Positions 6,876 to 7,103 of a DNA stretch of 7,103 nt are shown piece after piece (position 1 is the first letter of the stretch; every line of letters starts with the position of its first letter). The stretch comes from JBEKTY01 sp049515555 (GTDB lineage: Bacteria > Planctomycetota > Planctomycetia > Pirellulales > Thermoguttaceae). The notes beneath the pieces are model-generated. The model made no database searches. It saw nothing but the letters and a program-made list of their open reading frames with translations, and was not told where the DNA came from. The stretch spans positions 1-7,103 of the forward strand of contig JBEKTY010000278.1 in assembly GCA_049515555.1 (NCBI GenBank), read 5' to 3'. The position numbers and the translations under genes are program-made.

Positions 6876-7103
6876 TATCGGCGAATCAATTTCTGTCGTA
6901 CTCCTCACGGTGGAGCGTGAGGAGTACATCAGGAAGCGCGACGCTAACTTGCGGACTGCGAAAGAATAACTTGAGCAGCTTCCAGAAGGAACCAACAGAA
7001 TACCCGCAAACCGGACTGCACTGGCCTTTCGCCAGGCCTTCCGGTATTGTCCGTCTTCGCGCTCTTGAAGCTCGCGGATTGGTACGAAGCCAAACGCAAT
7101 ACC
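6876..7103. other. Right-edge region with no supported gene
   Basis: GC is about 54% (123 of 228 bases by hand count), visibly lower than the coding DNA to its left. Beyond the 12-bp hairpin there is a second, imperfect one at 7010-7045: ACCGGA/TCCGGT outside and CTGGC/GCCAG inside, with a 5-nt loop and mismatched bulges. Short frames run open to the window edge: plus strand from GTG at 6917 (62 codons), and minus strand inward from 7103. None gives a protein I recognise or has a ribosome-binding site. Either a gene begins or ends just beyond the edge, or this is spacer. Confidence 0.5.
6898..6927 (+). terminator. Perfect 12-bp hairpin downstream of the oxidoreductase pair
   Basis: GTACTCCTCACG (6898-6909) pairs exactly with CGTGAGGAGTAC (6916-6927) around the loop GTGGAG. 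It begins 22 nt after the stop codon at 6875, the usual place for a transcription terminator or an mRNA 3'-end stabiliser. No T-run follows, so it is not a classical intrinsic terminator. It might be a U-less terminator or simply a protective stem. Confidence 0.45.

Noticed and set aside
6910..6969. 19-codon small ORF starting GTG in the hairpin loop
   Set aside because: It is very short, the start is buried in a perfect stem-loop, and there is no ribosome-binding site or similarity to a known small protein.
5940..7103. Minus-strand frame antisense to the second oxidoreductase, open to the right edge
   Set aside because: Most of it is antisense shadow. The part beyond 6875 looks slightly more protein-like but matches nothing I know and has no visible start, so I do not call a gene.

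Overview
This 7.1 kb window comes from a high-GC bacterial chromosome. It holds four genes: a 5'-truncated repeat-rich surface-type protein, a complete bifunctional 23S rRNA methyltransferase, and a tandem pair of Tat-exported Gfo/Idh/MocA oxidoreductases. Most starts lack a clear Shine-Dalgarno sequence, and exported Gfo/Idh/MocA proteins with an N-terminal twin-arginine motif are typical of Planctomycetota and related PVC bacteria. A planctomycete-like source is therefore my best guess. It is inferred from gene style, not from a marker gene.

Layout. (1) Positions 3-1649 (+) encode the C-terminal part of a protein made almost entirely of IPT/TIG immunoglobulin-like repeats: the end of one repeat, five full repeats, and a short tail with no recognised anchor. 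The last two repeats are almost identical at the DNA level, a recent in-frame tandem duplication. (2) Positions 1650-1806 are the gap between two convergent genes. It contains a perfect 34-bp inverted repeat around a 15-nt loop. (3) Positions 1807-4035 (-) encode RlmKL (THUMP domain, RlmL-type methylase, RlmK-type methylase). (4) Positions 4036-4263 are a divergent intergenic region with a plausible promoter for the rightward genes. (5) Positions 4264-5607 and 5628-6875 (+) are two Gfo/Idh/MocA oxidoreductases 20 nt apart, almost certainly one transcription unit. (6) Positions 6876-7103 have lower GC (about 54% by count) and contain a perfect 12-bp hairpin and a weaker one. I found no gene there that I can support.

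The genes do not form one obvious pathway. RlmKL is housekeeping (ribosome maturation). The two oxidoreductases probably act on sugars or related polyols in the periplasm, or are exported with cofactor already bound. The repeat protein is probably extracellular. I see no convincing undescribed system. The items most worth a second look are the long intergenic inverted repeat, the recent repeat duplication, and the second oxidoreductase, whose usual Glu-Lys-Pro motif reads Ala-Lys-Pro.
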